Assembly (NCBI GenBank): GCA_958295665.1
Contig: OY282560.1
Span: 194,365,011-194,429,010 of the forward strand
Reading direction: 5' to 3'
DNA: 64,000 nucleotides
From: Tipula vernalis
Lineage: Eukaryota; Arthropoda; Insecta; Diptera; Tipulidae
In this document: positions 31,911-44,095 of the stretch, in pieces
Numbering within the stretch: the first letter of the stretch is position 1
Layout: each line of letters opens with the position of its first letter
Program-made: the position numbers and the translations under genes
Notes under the pieces: generated by a model
What the model was told of the DNA's origin: nothing
Seen by the model: the letters and a program-made list of their open reading frames with translations, nothing else
Database searches by the model: none

Positions 31911-32082
31911 AACATTGGATTTTTATCAATTATAATTTACATCCAAGATTCGAGGAAAACAGTATACTACCGAATTGTATTAAAAACTGTGGTCAAAAAG
32001 CTGCTTTTTCAATAAACATAATAAATTAAACTGTTGATTTGTAAGACGTGGAACAAGTTGGTGCTCCAGATAATATAGTTAT

Positions 32083-32391
32083 AGTTACATAGTCACATAG
32101 GATATATCATAAATTCATAAGAGATAACGAATGTAGAACACACAACATCAAGAAGACGCAACATCAGCATAACGTGATGATCAACGATAATATAAATCGT
32201 GAGAAATGCAGATATAATAATTTTCCACCTGCTTAGCTGATAAATAGAACTAAAACAGATAAAAGGAACTAAGATAGAATAATTAAGTTAGTCTTAAATT
32301 AATAAACAAGTGTAACTTTTAAGATAAAAGAAATAAAAATTACTTTAGAATTTTTAATTTTTAATATTATGTGAACACCATATCCATAATT
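32083..32391 (+). repeat. Gypsy-type 5' LTR
   Basis: The 5' edge AGTTACATAGTCACATAGG and the 3' edge ...CATAATT fit the AGTGACA...AATT termini of the 17.6/297 group. The adjoining TGGCGCAACC is the usual start of a Gypsy primer-binding site. Length is ~309 bp. No matching 3' LTR was found in the window. Confidence 0.55.
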
Positions 32392-32408
32392 GGCGCAACC
32401 GTGCGGTG
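32391..32408 (+). promoter_or_regulatory. Gypsy primer-binding site
   Basis: TGGCGCAACCGTGCGGTG directly abuts the LTR end. TGGCGC is the conserved start of primer-binding sites in this group. The priming tRNA cannot be assigned from this alone. Confidence 0.55.
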
Positions 32409-32902
32409 AATAGTGAAAAAGTGAAGTGTATAAAGTGCAAAGGGCTAGTGAATAAAAACAGCTCATAAGTAAACTCATTAAGTGATAGTGTACAAGTGAT
32501 TTACCATTTAATCTCTCTGGCTGAAAGTGTTAAAACCGCTAAGAGGAGTCGCAGTTTCGCCACATTTCAACTTTCAACACAATTCGTAACCTGCCTACGA
32601 CAGCAAGGAGTATCGCACTACTAGATAGACGATAATTCCTGGAGTTCGACGCACTACCAGATAGGCAAGAGTTCCAGGACTACAGGTATAATTGTTTTTA
32701 TTATTAAAAATTAGTATAGTTCATAAGATCAAGCCACTACAAGATAGAGCTAGATCTAAATTTATTCAGTAAGTTATTGAGATTATTACGTGCACTACAA
32801 GATAGACATGAGTATTTTCGAAAAATTGGCAGAATAAATCGTAGGATAGGAAAAACCTCATTATAATAAATTAGATTATCAAAGAATATATCAAATTGTT
32901 GT

Positions 32903-33960
32903 ATGAGTAAGAAATCGATTGGGATTTACGTATCAAATCGAAATATTGTTTACGAGGAACTTGAAATGTCGGAAATCGAACAAGTTTCTACCCAATTGGG
33001 TCAAGTTTTAGAGCAACTTAGTCTAATTGCTCAAAAACAAAGTGAGAATGAACAGGCGCTGGCGTATCTGAACAAAACAGATCAAGAAAATATCCCAGCT
33101 CCACAACGACTTACTCTGTACGTTTTCCGGATCCCAGATCCAGAAATCGAAAACAGTTAGTGTCTTGGCTGAAAACAGTCGAAGATACATTAAGTTTCTT
33201 TGAACCGATGGTGCAAGAATAGGAAATGCGAATTTACTGGCAAGCGGTTCAAAATAAAATCGAAGGCAAAGCAAACGATATTCTGTGCTTAGCCGGAAAC
33301 CCCTAAACTTTTGGGGAAATTAAACAAATATTTGTAGAAGCTCTTGGAGATAAACACGAGTTATCCTTTTTACAAGTCCCAACTTTGAGCAACACAGCAA
33401 ATGGACTATATATCTGTTAAAGCGAATTATAACAAAACAAAGGAAAACTTGCATAGCATTAAAACTCTAGCAAAACAAAATCCAATTTACAATCATTCCT
33501 GGTTGGCAATAAGTACAATCATGGAAGAGGATGTACTAGCCGCATTTATCGCAGGTTTGAAAAACCCGTATTTCGGCTATGCTCACGCAGCAAGGCCCAA
33601 AAAACTGAAAGAGGCCTATGCATTTTTGTGCAAATTCAGTGCAAATGAAACAATTTCAAATAACTCTAAAAAATGTCTGAAATTAAAACCTATAACCAAA
33701 ATAGGGTTCCGCAAAAGTTGGAACAAGCAAATTTCAGAAGACAGCAATATCCTGTCACTAAAAGGAAACCTTTGGGAACAACACCCAATAATTCTAAATC
33801 AATCCCAATGGATGTAGATCCCACACTTAGATCTAGGAAAACCTTCAATACAAGAATGATAAACAACCACGAAGTCCCAGAAAAGGCTGAAGAACCAGCT
33901 AATACAAATTGCGAAAATGAAAATTTTTGGGAGGGACAGGAATCAGATACAGAAGACTAA
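32903..33960 (+). pseudogene. Gypsy gag, decayed
   Basis: The frame begins around MSEIEQVSTQLGQVLEQLS (ATG 32969). It is broken by a stop near 33160 and recovers at 33401 as NYNKTKENLHSIKTLAKQ, LAAFIAGLKNPYFGYAHAARP and LKEAYAFLCKFSANE. The FIAGLK..L.G.A.AA.P...AYAFLCKF signature is that of 17.6/297-type gag. A further frameshift near 33700 leads to a hydrophilic tail ending at 33960. Confidence 0.75.
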
Positions 33961-35425
33961 ATTTCTTACCGTATATAAAATGCCACAAAAGAATAACTAA
34001 CAAAGCAATAACATTATTAATAGATACTGGGGCCAACAAAAACATAATAAGGCCAAACATTATTCCCAAAAATCTCTTAGAATATGAAACAACAATGGTA
34101 AAGAATGTTCTAGGAACACAAAATCTTTCAACAAAAGATTAGTTTCCATAAACTTTTTGATGGTATCTTAGGATCCCAATCAGTGGCGGCAATGAACGCT
34201 AAGATTGACTATAAATCTAGTACAATATCTTTAAATAATAAAACTTTAAAGTTTTACCATTATTACCCAACAAAATATTTCTATAATCATACAGTAACGT
34301 TCAATACCGAAACAAATGGCGATTGGGTGGTTTTGGAATAATTAAAATTAAATGACGAAATCACAATATTATCAGGTATATACAAGGCCGAGAATTTTAA
34401 AGCCACTGTTAATATAACATCAGACAATCCAGAACCACCTTCAAAATTATCTAAGTTAGGACTAATAGTAAACAATTTCGAGCCAATCGAACCTATTCCA
34501 ATTAATTTAAACAAACCAGTGGACAAAAAGATAATTGAAAGTCTAATCCGAATAAATCATTTAAGTAAAATCGAAAACGAAATGCTAATAAAAGCAATCC
34601 ACGAACATCAGGATGTACTGTAATCAAATATAAGATATTAACAACAGACCAAAACCCAGTTTACACTAAAACATACAGATACCCACACCATTACAAAAAC
34701 GATGTGACTGACCAAATTCAAGAATTACTGGATAGTGTAGTTATACGAAATTCAAACAGCCCGTATTCATCTCAAATTTGGGTAGTGCCAAAAACGGCAG
34801 ATGTCTCTGGAACCCAAAAAGTAAAAGTCGTTATCGACTATAGGAAATTGAACGAAAAAACAATAAACGATAAATTTTCAATCCCTCAAATTGAGGAGAT
34901 TCTTGACAGTCTCGGGAAATCGGTATATTTCTCAACCCTTGTCCTAAAATCTGGATTTCATCAAATCCCGATGGACAGAAAATACCAAGCAAAAACTGGA
35001 TTTTCCACTGATAAAGGCCACTTCAAATTTACTCGTATGCCCTTTGGGTTAAAAAATTGCACAGCAACTTTTCAACGTGCAATGAATCACGTATTAAACG
35101 GCTTAGTGGTAGAAGTTTGCTATGTATATCTAGATTATATCATAATTGTGGGTTGCAATCTGGAAAACCACATTGAAAATCTTTGCAAGGTTTTAAAACG
35201 TCTTGCACAATTCAACCTAAAAATACAACTGGACAAATGTGAGTTTCTAAAAAAAAAACCGAATTCCTCGGACACCTTATCACTCAGGATGGGGTAAAAC
35301 CAAATCCCGATAAAGACCAAAAAAATCATTGAATGGCCATTACCGACAACACGGAAGCAAGTTAAACAGTTCCTCGCACTCGGGACGAAAATTATTATCT
35401 TAAAAGTTTATTTAAGAGATTTCAC
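33960..35425 (+). pseudogene. Gypsy protease and partial reverse transcriptase, decayed
   Basis: The protease motif LLIDTGANKN lies at about 34016. The reverse transcriptase runs from 34700 (DQIQELLDSVVI, WVVPK, VVIDYRKLNEKT, FHQIPMD, FTRMPFGLKN, FQRAMN). The normally invariant YxDD has become YLDY at about 35126, which should abolish polymerase activity. The frame fails near 35270 and similarity ends around 35425, before RNase H and integrase, where the foldback-like repeat begins. Confidence 0.85.
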
Positions 35426-35429
35426 ATGT

Positions 35430-36560
35430 CTCAATACATAATATGTCAAAACCAGAAGCTAGCCCAATAACAAAAAATACCTCACTTATTTTTGAGTAGA
35501 TCGTCATGGGCTTATAACTCCATTTGGTACCATATCGTTCTAAACAAAAATTGGTTCAACAAATAAATCTGTGTATCTGATCCTAGAGATTATATGGATA
35601 AGTAACTAGAAGCCATTCTAATGTCAAAAAATACCTCCCATATTTTTGCGGATCGTCGCATATCGTTCTAAACAAAATTTGGAGCTAACTATACAATTCT
35701 GTGAATCTGATTTTTAAGATTTTTCCGTTTGGCCACTTACATGATAAGGTAACTAGAAGTTATCCCGGTATCAAAAAATACCTCTCCATGTCTTAATTAG
35801 TGCGTCACCTAAAAATCTTTTCGAATTCCATCGGTTTAACACCATTTATCGAACAAAATCTTTCAAAATAATCTGCGCAAATTTCGGGTTTAAACTTGAC
35901 ATGAGCAAAATTATATAAATATGCAAGCAAATTAAAATGTATCAGGTAATGTCCCAATAAATCATTTAAACGTTATTGTTTTTCCTCAAATGACATTAAT
36001 TTACTAGACAAATTGAATTAAAGCAATTGAACTGAACGTAAAGAAAAGCAAGTTTTCGGCACAAATTTCCATGAATCAAAAAACCTGTGCAAACAATTTG
36101 AGCATGTCGACCCAGCATTAGTAATTTATTAAGTACATAGTACGTATATTCGATTTTATTGTGTTTGAGGATTAGATATAACGAAATTGCAAGCCCTTGA
36201 CGATCCGCAAAAATAGTGGAGGTATTTTTTGTTATTCGGATAGCTTCTAGTTAATTCATTATGTATGTGGCCAATTGCCAAAATCTCTAGGATCAGACCC
36301 AAGGAATATTTTTTAATATTGGGGTGGCTTCTAGTTATTTCATTATCTTTTTAGCCAATTGGGGAAATTTCTAGGATCAGATCCACAGAATATTTTGTTT
36401 AACCAAATTTTTGTTTAGAACGCTAGGGTACCAAATGGAGTTGTAAGTCCCTGACGTTCCGCAAAAATAAATGAAGTATTTTTTATTTTGGGATGGGTTA
36501 TAGTTACTTTATTATGTATGTGGCCAATTGGCAAAAGCTCTAGGATTACAGAATATTTTT
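35430..36560. repeat. Foldback-like inverted repeat with tandem sub-units
   Basis: The left arm (about 35470-35800) contains two to three units of ~170 bp. Each carries a CAAAAAATACCTC-type box, a GCGGATCGTC-type box, a TTCTAAACAAAA(T/A)TTGG box, GATCCTAGAGATT and AACTAGAAG(C/T)(C/T)AT. The right arm (about 36190-36555) carries the same boxes in reverse complement (GATCCGCAAAAATA, GAGGTATTTTTTG, TCTAGGATCAGA, CTTCTAGTTA). The spacer of ~390 bp has no transposase. The layout resembles foldback or Galileo-type elements. Outer edges and target duplication are not defined. Confidence 0.6.
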
Positions 36561-36859
36561 GTTCAATCTATAGATGTTTGTTGGCAATGAATTATGATAA
36601 AATATTGTTCTTTGTTTTTTTAATTGCTCATAAAAAGAATTAAGCTTGTAACTTCACATCTTTGTTTATTACTTCATTTATTAACTTTATTTTTGTAATA
36701 CATGTATTTACTTTGCAGATCGTTTGCTAAATGTTTTTGCTAATTGTAGGTAATTTTTGTTGAGCTAAAATAATTGATTATGCTTAGTAAACTTTTTATA
36801 TGAATAAAAATTTATAAAGTTCGTTTTACGTTTAACACAGGGGTTGATTTTTACTAATA

Positions 36860-38344
36860 CACTTGGGTGCAAAAAATTCGCACATTGATAAATTTTCACC
36901 AAAATTTCAAAAATATCAAAAAATCAAATGTTCAATCAATCAACAAATGTTTGTTTAATTTTCTTGAATGCAGATTCAAAGTCTATTTCAACACCTATCC
37001 AGTGGTACCATTTTTGGACTTTTATCGATTTCATCGATTTCACCAAAGTTTTCACCAAATCTTCAGGTATCGCCTCCCATTCCTCTGCGATCGCCTGTTG
37101 CAGCTCCTGGAGACTCGTTGAAACAACATCTCTGGCCCGAACCCATTTTTTCAGCTCGCCTCATAAATGTTCGATGGGATTGAGGTCCAGTCTTCGAGCT
37201 TGCCACTCCATAACAGGCACATCTACCTCTTGAAGGTACTTATAATATAATAAATCGTCGTTTGAATGCGGTCCAATTGGGATAGCGGCTCCAAGAAGTT
37301 CGTGAATCTGAAGTCTGTCAGTGGACAGTTAGAAGACGACTTCAAGAAGGTAATCTGACTGCACACAGAACCTCAAACGGGCCGAAATTGATCCCAGCCC
37401 ACCGGCGAGCCAGCCTTCTGTTCGCTCGAGAGCATTTGTATTGGACAGAAGAACAATGGAGAACAGTCATGTTCTCTGGCGAGGGCAGGATTTGTTTACA
37501 TGGCAACGATGGGCGAGGAAGAGTGTATAGAAGACCAGAACAGCGATTTGCACAATGTTGCATTGAAGAACGAGTCTTATATGGCGGTGGGTCATGCATG
37601 TTCTAGGGAGGCATGCCATTGTATAGGCGAAGATAGATCTTGTGTTTATCACCGGAGCGAATACTGGACGTCGATCAGGAGGATTTACTTCGCAACGATA
37701 CATTGATGAAGTACTCGAGGACTACGTCGTACCTTTTGCCGGTTTTATTGGTGGAAACTTCGTGTTAATGCAGGATATTGCGAGACCACATACGGCTGGT
37801 ATAGTTTACCAGTACCTTTAAGATGTGGATGTGCCTGTTATGGAGTGTCCAGCTCAAAGCCCGGACCTCAATCCCATCGAACATTTATGGGACGATCTGA
37901 AAAAAAAAGGGTTCGAGCCAGAGATGTTGTTTCAACGAGTCTCCAGGAGCTGCAACATGCGATCGCAGAGGAATGGGAGGCGATACCTTAAGATTTGGTG
38001 AAAACTTTGGTGAAATCGATGAAACATCGAATGGAAACTGCCATTCGGGCTAGGGGAGGGAATATTTCTTGTTAATAAAAATGTTTGTTTGCTGATTTCC
38101 ATGTTTTAATTCGATTTTTACCACTAATTTTCATGCAGATAAATTCACAAAAAACATGTACTTTAGATGTTGATTCCAAAAATCACTTTTTTGACAAGGT
38201 AAAAGTCCAAAAATGGTACCACTGGATAGGTGTTGAAATAGACTTTGAATCTGCATTCAAGAAAATTAAACAAACATTGGATTTTTGATATTTTTGAAAT
38301 TTTGGTGAAAATTTATCAATATGCGAATTTTTTGCACCCAAGTG
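36860..38344 (+). mobile_element. Tc1-like DNA transposon with palindromic structure
   Basis: The ends CACTTGGGTGCAAAAAATTC and its reverse complement are flanked by TA (36858-36859 and 38345-38346), as expected for Tc1/mariner insertion. The terminal inverted repeat is exceptionally long. Left bases 36860 to about 37245 mirror the right end, including the 3' part of the transposase gene (37835 to ~38000). The 5' end of the element has apparently been replaced by an inverted copy of its 3' end. Confidence 0.9.
37246..38075 (+). pseudogene. Tc1-like transposase, broken
   Basis: Plus-strand fragments read IPAHRRASLLFAREHLYWTEEQW, then FSGEGRICLHGNDGRGRVYRR where Tc1 transposases have FSDES (first catalytic aspartate replaced by glycine). 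CCIEERVLYGGGSCM follows, then after a frameshift MQDIARPHTAG (second aspartate kept) and SPDLNPIEHLWDDL (glutamate kept). A stop and frameshifts in between, together with loss of the N-terminal DNA-binding part, make it inactive. Confidence 0.88.
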
Positions 38345-38346
38345 TA

Positions 38347-39900
38347 CATAGTCAGTTTAAAAATTTAGTAAACATTTTTAAAAAAACTTCACTTTCGTAT
38401 TCGAGTGACATTTGGCTGCATATAGTTTAGACGATATTCGATACTTTCGAGATTATATTCAAAGATTATTTGCGTGATACTACAGTATTTTCACAATTAT
38501 TGAATTTGAAATAATCTCGGAGAATCCACTTAAGTGATTGATTCAAACTAGATTTATCGAGGCTTTTCGATAATCGATAAATTTGTTCGTAGCTAGTTTA
38601 TTTGTGTTAGCTTGTTGTGTTACTACTTTACTGTGAAATGCATTATAATTAATGGTCTGTAACAAGATCATTTTACAAATTGCATTTTTTGCAAGGTAAT
38701 ATACATTATATACCCACACCCTGATAGATAGCAGTCGCGCCTTATGCTCCCTGGCTAATATTGTTTTAATTAAGATCTGATGAATCTTCAAAATATTTAG
38801 CTAATTAGGAATTTATTTAGCTTTTCTTAAATATTATACCATACTTTTAAAACTGTGCTCTCAAGAATAAAGTTGGTCGGTTCAAGATTTCCAAAAACGA
38901 GAAACGGTAAAGTCTTCCGAAAAAAAAAAAAAAAAATAGTTTTGAACTCTTTATCACAAGAGAGAGCTCACGTACCGGAAATATCGCTATAAAGAGGCAC
39001 AAACACCTGAAAATGTTTTTTTGTCTATTTATGGTACATAGAGGATTTTATTTTGGGTACGTTTGAAAATAACGGAAAATTGAAGTTCGTTATAATTTTA
39101 GGCTTTTATGGGCATGGAATCTGAATTTTTTCACGCTTGTATTCATGAACGACTCACATTGATTCTATTATAGCAAAATGCCAGGTTTTATTATGTGTAT
39201 TTCTCAATATTTGTGGCACCAGGCAACACAGAAAACCCTGTAAGATTCCAGAGCACGCTTCTCAGATCTGGACTCCATTTTATCAGTGTCATTTAGATAG
39301 AATTAAGAGATTTCAGAAACAGTTCCAATATTTTCTTTCACCCTATAGTGGTCGTTTTAATTTAATTTACCAAAACTACAACATTTAGATAACTGACAAC
39401 ATGTTGAGTAAATTAAAAGCGTTGAGATCTGAACACATATTTTAAATTATTAATGACAATGTAATAGTTTGCATTTGTATGTTATTTACCAACTTTTGAT
39501 ATATAATAGCCCGATAACTATGCATAACCAGAACTGCTTGGAGCAACATGAGTTATATTTCTAAAACCTCCTAAAAATTGAAAGAAAACCGCATAATGTA
39601 TATAAACCTGACATAAAAAATTAAATTTTTAATGATTATAATGTATCCTTCAATTACTCAGTTTTTCTTATTTAAACAACAAAATTAAAAGTTTATTTAT
39701 TTTGTACAGAATTTGCATACCCTGAAAATAAAATTATTTCCCTTTCATCTTATGCTATTTATTTAATGTACAAAAATATGAAAATAAAAAATTAACATCA
39801 ACCAACGGACGAAATAGTTGGGTCAATAAATTACACATGAATGATAAATGAATTCAAAATTATATTTTGTGATTATTTTATTACAAAAACGTTTGAACAT
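38347..39900. other. AT-rich stretch, no gene recognised
   Basis: No coding frame with protein-like character and no repeat shared with the rest of the window was seen. Confidence 0.45.
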
Positions 39901-40024
39901 TTAAGCACAAGCTTCAATCAACATGAAATGTAAACATAAAAAAATTCATACTCAAATTTGTGCGCAGCCATGAAAATTTCCAGAAAATCCTTCACATAAA
40001 GGACTATAAAATATATATTTTTTC

Positions 40025-40232
40025 TCCATAGAAATCCAAATTTTAACATTGTAGCTGGATGTACATATAACCATAAATAAAGAGGTTTTTTACCTGAAAC
40101 GAAACAAAAAATATAAATCGTTAGAAATGTTAAATTTAAAACATTAAAAATATTGATACCTACTAATGTAAATATCGTCGTTGCTATAAGGCCAAACACC
40201 AAACTACCATAAATCTGGTTTAAATACGGTGC
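40025..40232 (-). CDS. Possible two-exon piece of a multi-pass membrane protein gene
   Basis: On the minus strand a frame reading YLNQIYGSLVFGLIATTIF and TLV ends at a GTATCA donor near 40163. A pyrimidine-rich acceptor (TTTTTTGTTTCGTTTCAG) lies ~66 bp further on. Joining them gives continuous hydrophobic text into GKKPLYLWLYVHPATMLKFG. A ~66-bp intron is a normal insect size. The unspliced frame at 40202-39918 is open by chance across the intron. I do not recognise the protein. The downstream end and any further exons are unknown. Confidence 0.3.
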
Positions 40233-40249
40233 TTATCAATAAACAAGTA

Positions 40250-41210
40250 CTCAACAAAAATTACGAATAAAACTTGTATAATTGCAAAAAATGTGGTAGC
40301 TATTACTACATTTAAAATTGTATTTAAGGTACCATAAATCGTGTAAAAAGGTTTTCTTTGTGCTTACATTTTATACGTTAACATTTTATTTACTTTTTAT
40401 AAAAATCTCATAAATTTTATTAATTCAAATTTACCATAGGCGGATGAAAAATAAAGCAAATGAAATATTTCCCATTTTATTTTATACTTTTATAATAAAA
40501 TAAAATAAAACGACATTACAGAATTAAAAAATGTATATAACATAATCGAATAAAAACTAAAATGAAGAGAAAAGCTTTTTGGAATATGGAGTATTAATAA
40601 AAAAAGATGAAAATATTATTCGTTGTCGTATGATTCCAAATAAAAAGTAAAGCTTTTGTTGGGGTGATGCAGAGAACGCACAGCTAAACTTTCGTTTCAA
40701 GCAACAAGAATTTTAAAATATTATTGAATTTTTTTAGTGTACAGCTAATAAAAATCCATCCTGCAAACATAGAATTTTTGATATATAAAAATTTATGTGC
40801 TTTCAGTATTTGTATTCTCTGTTCATACTGTTTGTTATTTACATATATTTTATAATGCTTTAATCTTTTGTACATAATATTATATAGAAAATAAAGTAAA
40901 AAAATCGATAATAAACAAAAAAAAAAAATCATATCGACATGAATTTGCACAAAAACATGTATTTTAAGCATAGGGAACAAACCTACCCAATTCATGTATG
41001 TACATATTACACGAAATAACATTTTTGTTTTCTTATGTTCAGTTACACGATGTATGAATAAACATGCTTAATGTTATTCTTGTTTGGCATGAAATTTTTA
41101 TTTGATTGAATTAATGTTCTGGGGTCATGATTAGTGTAGAAGTTATATACCTATTTGCCAGCAACAAGTTTAATGATTTTTGTTTGATTTTTTTTTTTTA
41201 ATTTTATTTT
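40250..41210. other. AT-rich stretch without assigned gene
   Basis: A minus-strand hydrophobic frame at 41022-40684 (MLFRVICTYMNWVGLFPMLK...) could belong to the same membrane-protein gene as 40025-40232, but low complexity makes this speculative. Confidence 0.25.
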
Positions 41211-41214
41211 AAAC

Positions 41215-41350
41215 TCGTACCGCAAAGTAAATTTTATTAGACTGCAATTCTAAAGGTAGAGTAAATATCATAAATTTAACTAATGGGTTATTATTTATAA
41301 TAAAAAAAGTTTGATTAATATGGAAAACCTTTAATATATCACATACAATT
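41215..41350. pseudogene. Numt: mitochondrial trnC and trnW remnants
   Basis: The segment TTATTAGACTGCAATTCTAA, then AGGTAGAGTAAAT (about 41235-41270), matches the anticodon arm and right half of insect mitochondrial tRNA-Cys (anticodon GCA). The following 41288-41342 resembles reversed tRNA-Trp. Their position next to nd2 remnants is the order expected from the ancestral insect mitochondrial genome read backwards. The acceptor stems are not intact. Confidence 0.5.
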
Positions 41351-41722
41351 AAAATTGTCAAGAACAATATTGAGCATAGTTAGCACTGAGATGGGTGACT
41401 GCTCGGGAATACTATGTGTTGTTGGTAAAAAATGGGGGCGAGTAAGAAAGACGGCAGAGGCGCAACCACTTCAACAATAACGTCAAATAACACTACCGAC
41501 AGTTAGTACAAAATCTGGGTCACCGAAATGTTTACCCCTCTCGCAACCGTCGATGGCAAAAACCAAAAAAAAAAAAAAAATTGTGGAGAAAAAAAATCCT
41601 TAGGTACAGCTTCTCAGAAAAACTTTGAGAAAGCTGAGTAGGAAAGTGTGTGGTCTTGTGATTAACAATTGTCAAAAAAAATAAAAAATAAATAAATATA
41701 TTAACTATCGATTACATAGGTG

Positions 41723-44095
41723 CAGTGTTGTGCAATTACGCGTAAAAAATAATTTTTTACATACATTACGTAAAAAATTGTAAAATACGGTAAAAATTGT
41801 AATTAATTTAAAATATTGTAATAAATGTAAAAAATATTAAAAGTGATGCCATCTAAAAGAATTAAGAAATACTAGTACCACTCACATACTCAAACCACTC
41901 TAAAAATTTTCAATAGATTTTAACGAAAATTAAAATTATCAATCATCATTTAATCAAAATAAAATAACATTGCAAAATTTATAATTATTAATTAATTAAA
42001 TTATCATAATGAATATTGCATATGTTCAACAAACCAACATGAATAATCAGTCACATTGATTAAACTAATTTCACCACTGGTGGGCATATTCGTGTACAAT
42101 TCCATTTTTATTATTTTTCAAATCAAAAATAAGATTCCTTTAATAGAAATATGCACATAAAATCATTGATTAATGATTTGATTATTTAATTATGCTTTAC
42201 CAGATAATAATTTTTGTAGTAGGTAGGTATTCACGCTAGAGTTTATCGCAATGCCATCTGTGGTTAGTTTTAGCAAATAAATCAAAAAATATTTTTAAGA
42301 GTGCAATTGCTGTTTACTAAACCCTCCGCAATTTTTGTGTATATTGACAGAAATTCGCCCGGTTCTGCTCAAAAGTATTTCGGATAATGCAAATTATTTC
42401 ACAGAAATACGGGCATTATATTATGTTGGCCGCATGACATAACGATCTTGTGCAATTGTACGATTGCAATTGTCATCAGAAAATTTTAATACCAAATCAA
42501 GCAATATGAAATTGTAGAAGTTTTTAATAAGACCATCTCGCTCATTTTTATAAACTCCTCTGCCTCTAATGAGACACAAGTTGTATAGAACCGTTATCAA
42601 ATAGCCAGCCGTATAATCGGAACGAGATACGTTAAAATATTGAAATTTAGTACACGCTATTTGTGGGCCAATTTAAACTTGCATACTAAATTTCACTTCA
42701 ATCGGTTAAGAAACACGGTAAGTTGTGAAAGAAATGTTTTCTCATACTAAACACTACGGGAATATATAGACAGCCGTTTAATCGGAACGGGATACGTTAT
42801 AATATTGAAATTCGGTACACGCTATTTGTGGGCCAATATCAACTTGCATACTAAATTTCACTTCAATCGGTTGAGAAACACGGGAAGTTGTAGAAGAAAC
42901 GTTTTCTCATACTAAACACTACGGGAATATATAGACAGCCGTATAATCGGAACGGGATACGTTATAATATTGAAATTCGGTACACGCTATTTATGGGCCA
43001 ATATAAACTTGCATACTAAATTTCACTTCAATCGGTTAAGAAACACGGGAAGTTGTAGAAGGAACGTTTTCTCATACTAAACACTACGGGAATATATAGA
43101 CAGTAGCTGTATAATCGGAACGGGATACGTTATAATATTGAAATTCGGTACACGCTATTTGTGGGCCAATATAAACTTGCATACTAAATTTCACTTCCAT
43201 CGGTTAAACACGGGAAGTTGTAGAAGAAACGTTTTCTCCTACTAAACACTACGGGAATATATAGACAGCCGTATAATCGGAACGGGATACGTTATAATAT
43301 TAAAATTCGGTACACGCTATTTGTGACCGAATTAATTTGTGCGATTGCTTTCAAAGAACCGTACCAAAAACCAACTGGTTACCACAGTTATGATTGCATT
43401 TCGCTGCCCCTGTCATGATATTATTGTAACAAAGTTGAGCATTGATAAAGAATGATGCGTGATCCAATTAAATTACTTATCGTTTTCGAGAACGTAGCTG
43501 TTAGAATACCAATTGCAAAATGGTGGTCATATATTTATAGGCATTAGGAATCGATTACTAGTTTTAATATTTTACAAAATAAATTTTTTTAACAATCTAA
43601 CATAATTGCGCTGGTGAAAGTTAAAAGTAAAACATACACAGTCAAATTTTATAAATCAAATAGTATGATACCTACGTGTGAGATGGCGCAGAATCAATTA
43701 TATTTATTTGAACCATGTATGTAAATAGAGAAATTATTTTTTTAATAACATTTTCGAATAGATACAATTTTAATAAATAAAAAACAGAATAAATTATTCC
43801 GTTTTTTGTTAAATAAAATGCGTTTGGCCAGCATATTTTAAACATTTTATTTAAAACACATAGTACAATCTACATTCATATTAATTTCAATAGATAGAGC
43901 TGTGAAATGGTTGTAATATAGACATACAATTTTTTAATTCTTCTCATTTCATTTAAATGTCACATTTCGCACAGATGTCGCTAATTAGTAAATTTTTTTT
44001 ACTTTGTAACGTAAAAAATTTCAGGTAAAAAATACAATTATTTACACGTAAATAATAGTGTAAATTACGCAATGTAATTTACGTGCACAACACTG
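41723..44095. mobile_element. Non-autonomous hAT element, 2373 bp
   Basis: The 8-bp target duplication CATAGGTG (41715-41722 and 44096-44103) is perfect. The terminal inverted repeats begin CAGTGTTGTGCA, the CAGTG start and 8-bp duplication being typical of the hAT superfamily. Subterminal DNA is rich in TTACGTAAA-type motifs. No transposase frame exists inside. The element splits family A exactly, so family A can be rejoined across it. An internal tandem array occupies 42605-43327. Confidence 0.9.
42605..43327 (+). repeat. Tandem array of a ~164-bp unit inside the hAT element
   Basis: About 4.4 copies begin CAGCCGTATAATCGGAACG at 42606, 42771, 42935, 43101 (with a 3-bp insertion) and 43265. 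They contain CGGTACACGCTATTTGTGGG and end ACACTACGGGAATATATAGA. Unit-to-unit identity is high. Internal minisatellites like this are common in non-autonomous DNA transposons. Confidence 0.92.

Noticed and set aside
41375..41425. Functional 5S rRNA gene
   Set aside because: Only a diverged 3' third is present and it is fused to a retroposon body.
42605..43327. Regular array considered as CRISPR
   Set aside because: Units are contiguous 164-bp repeats without unique spacers, inside a hAT element in a eukaryotic sequence.
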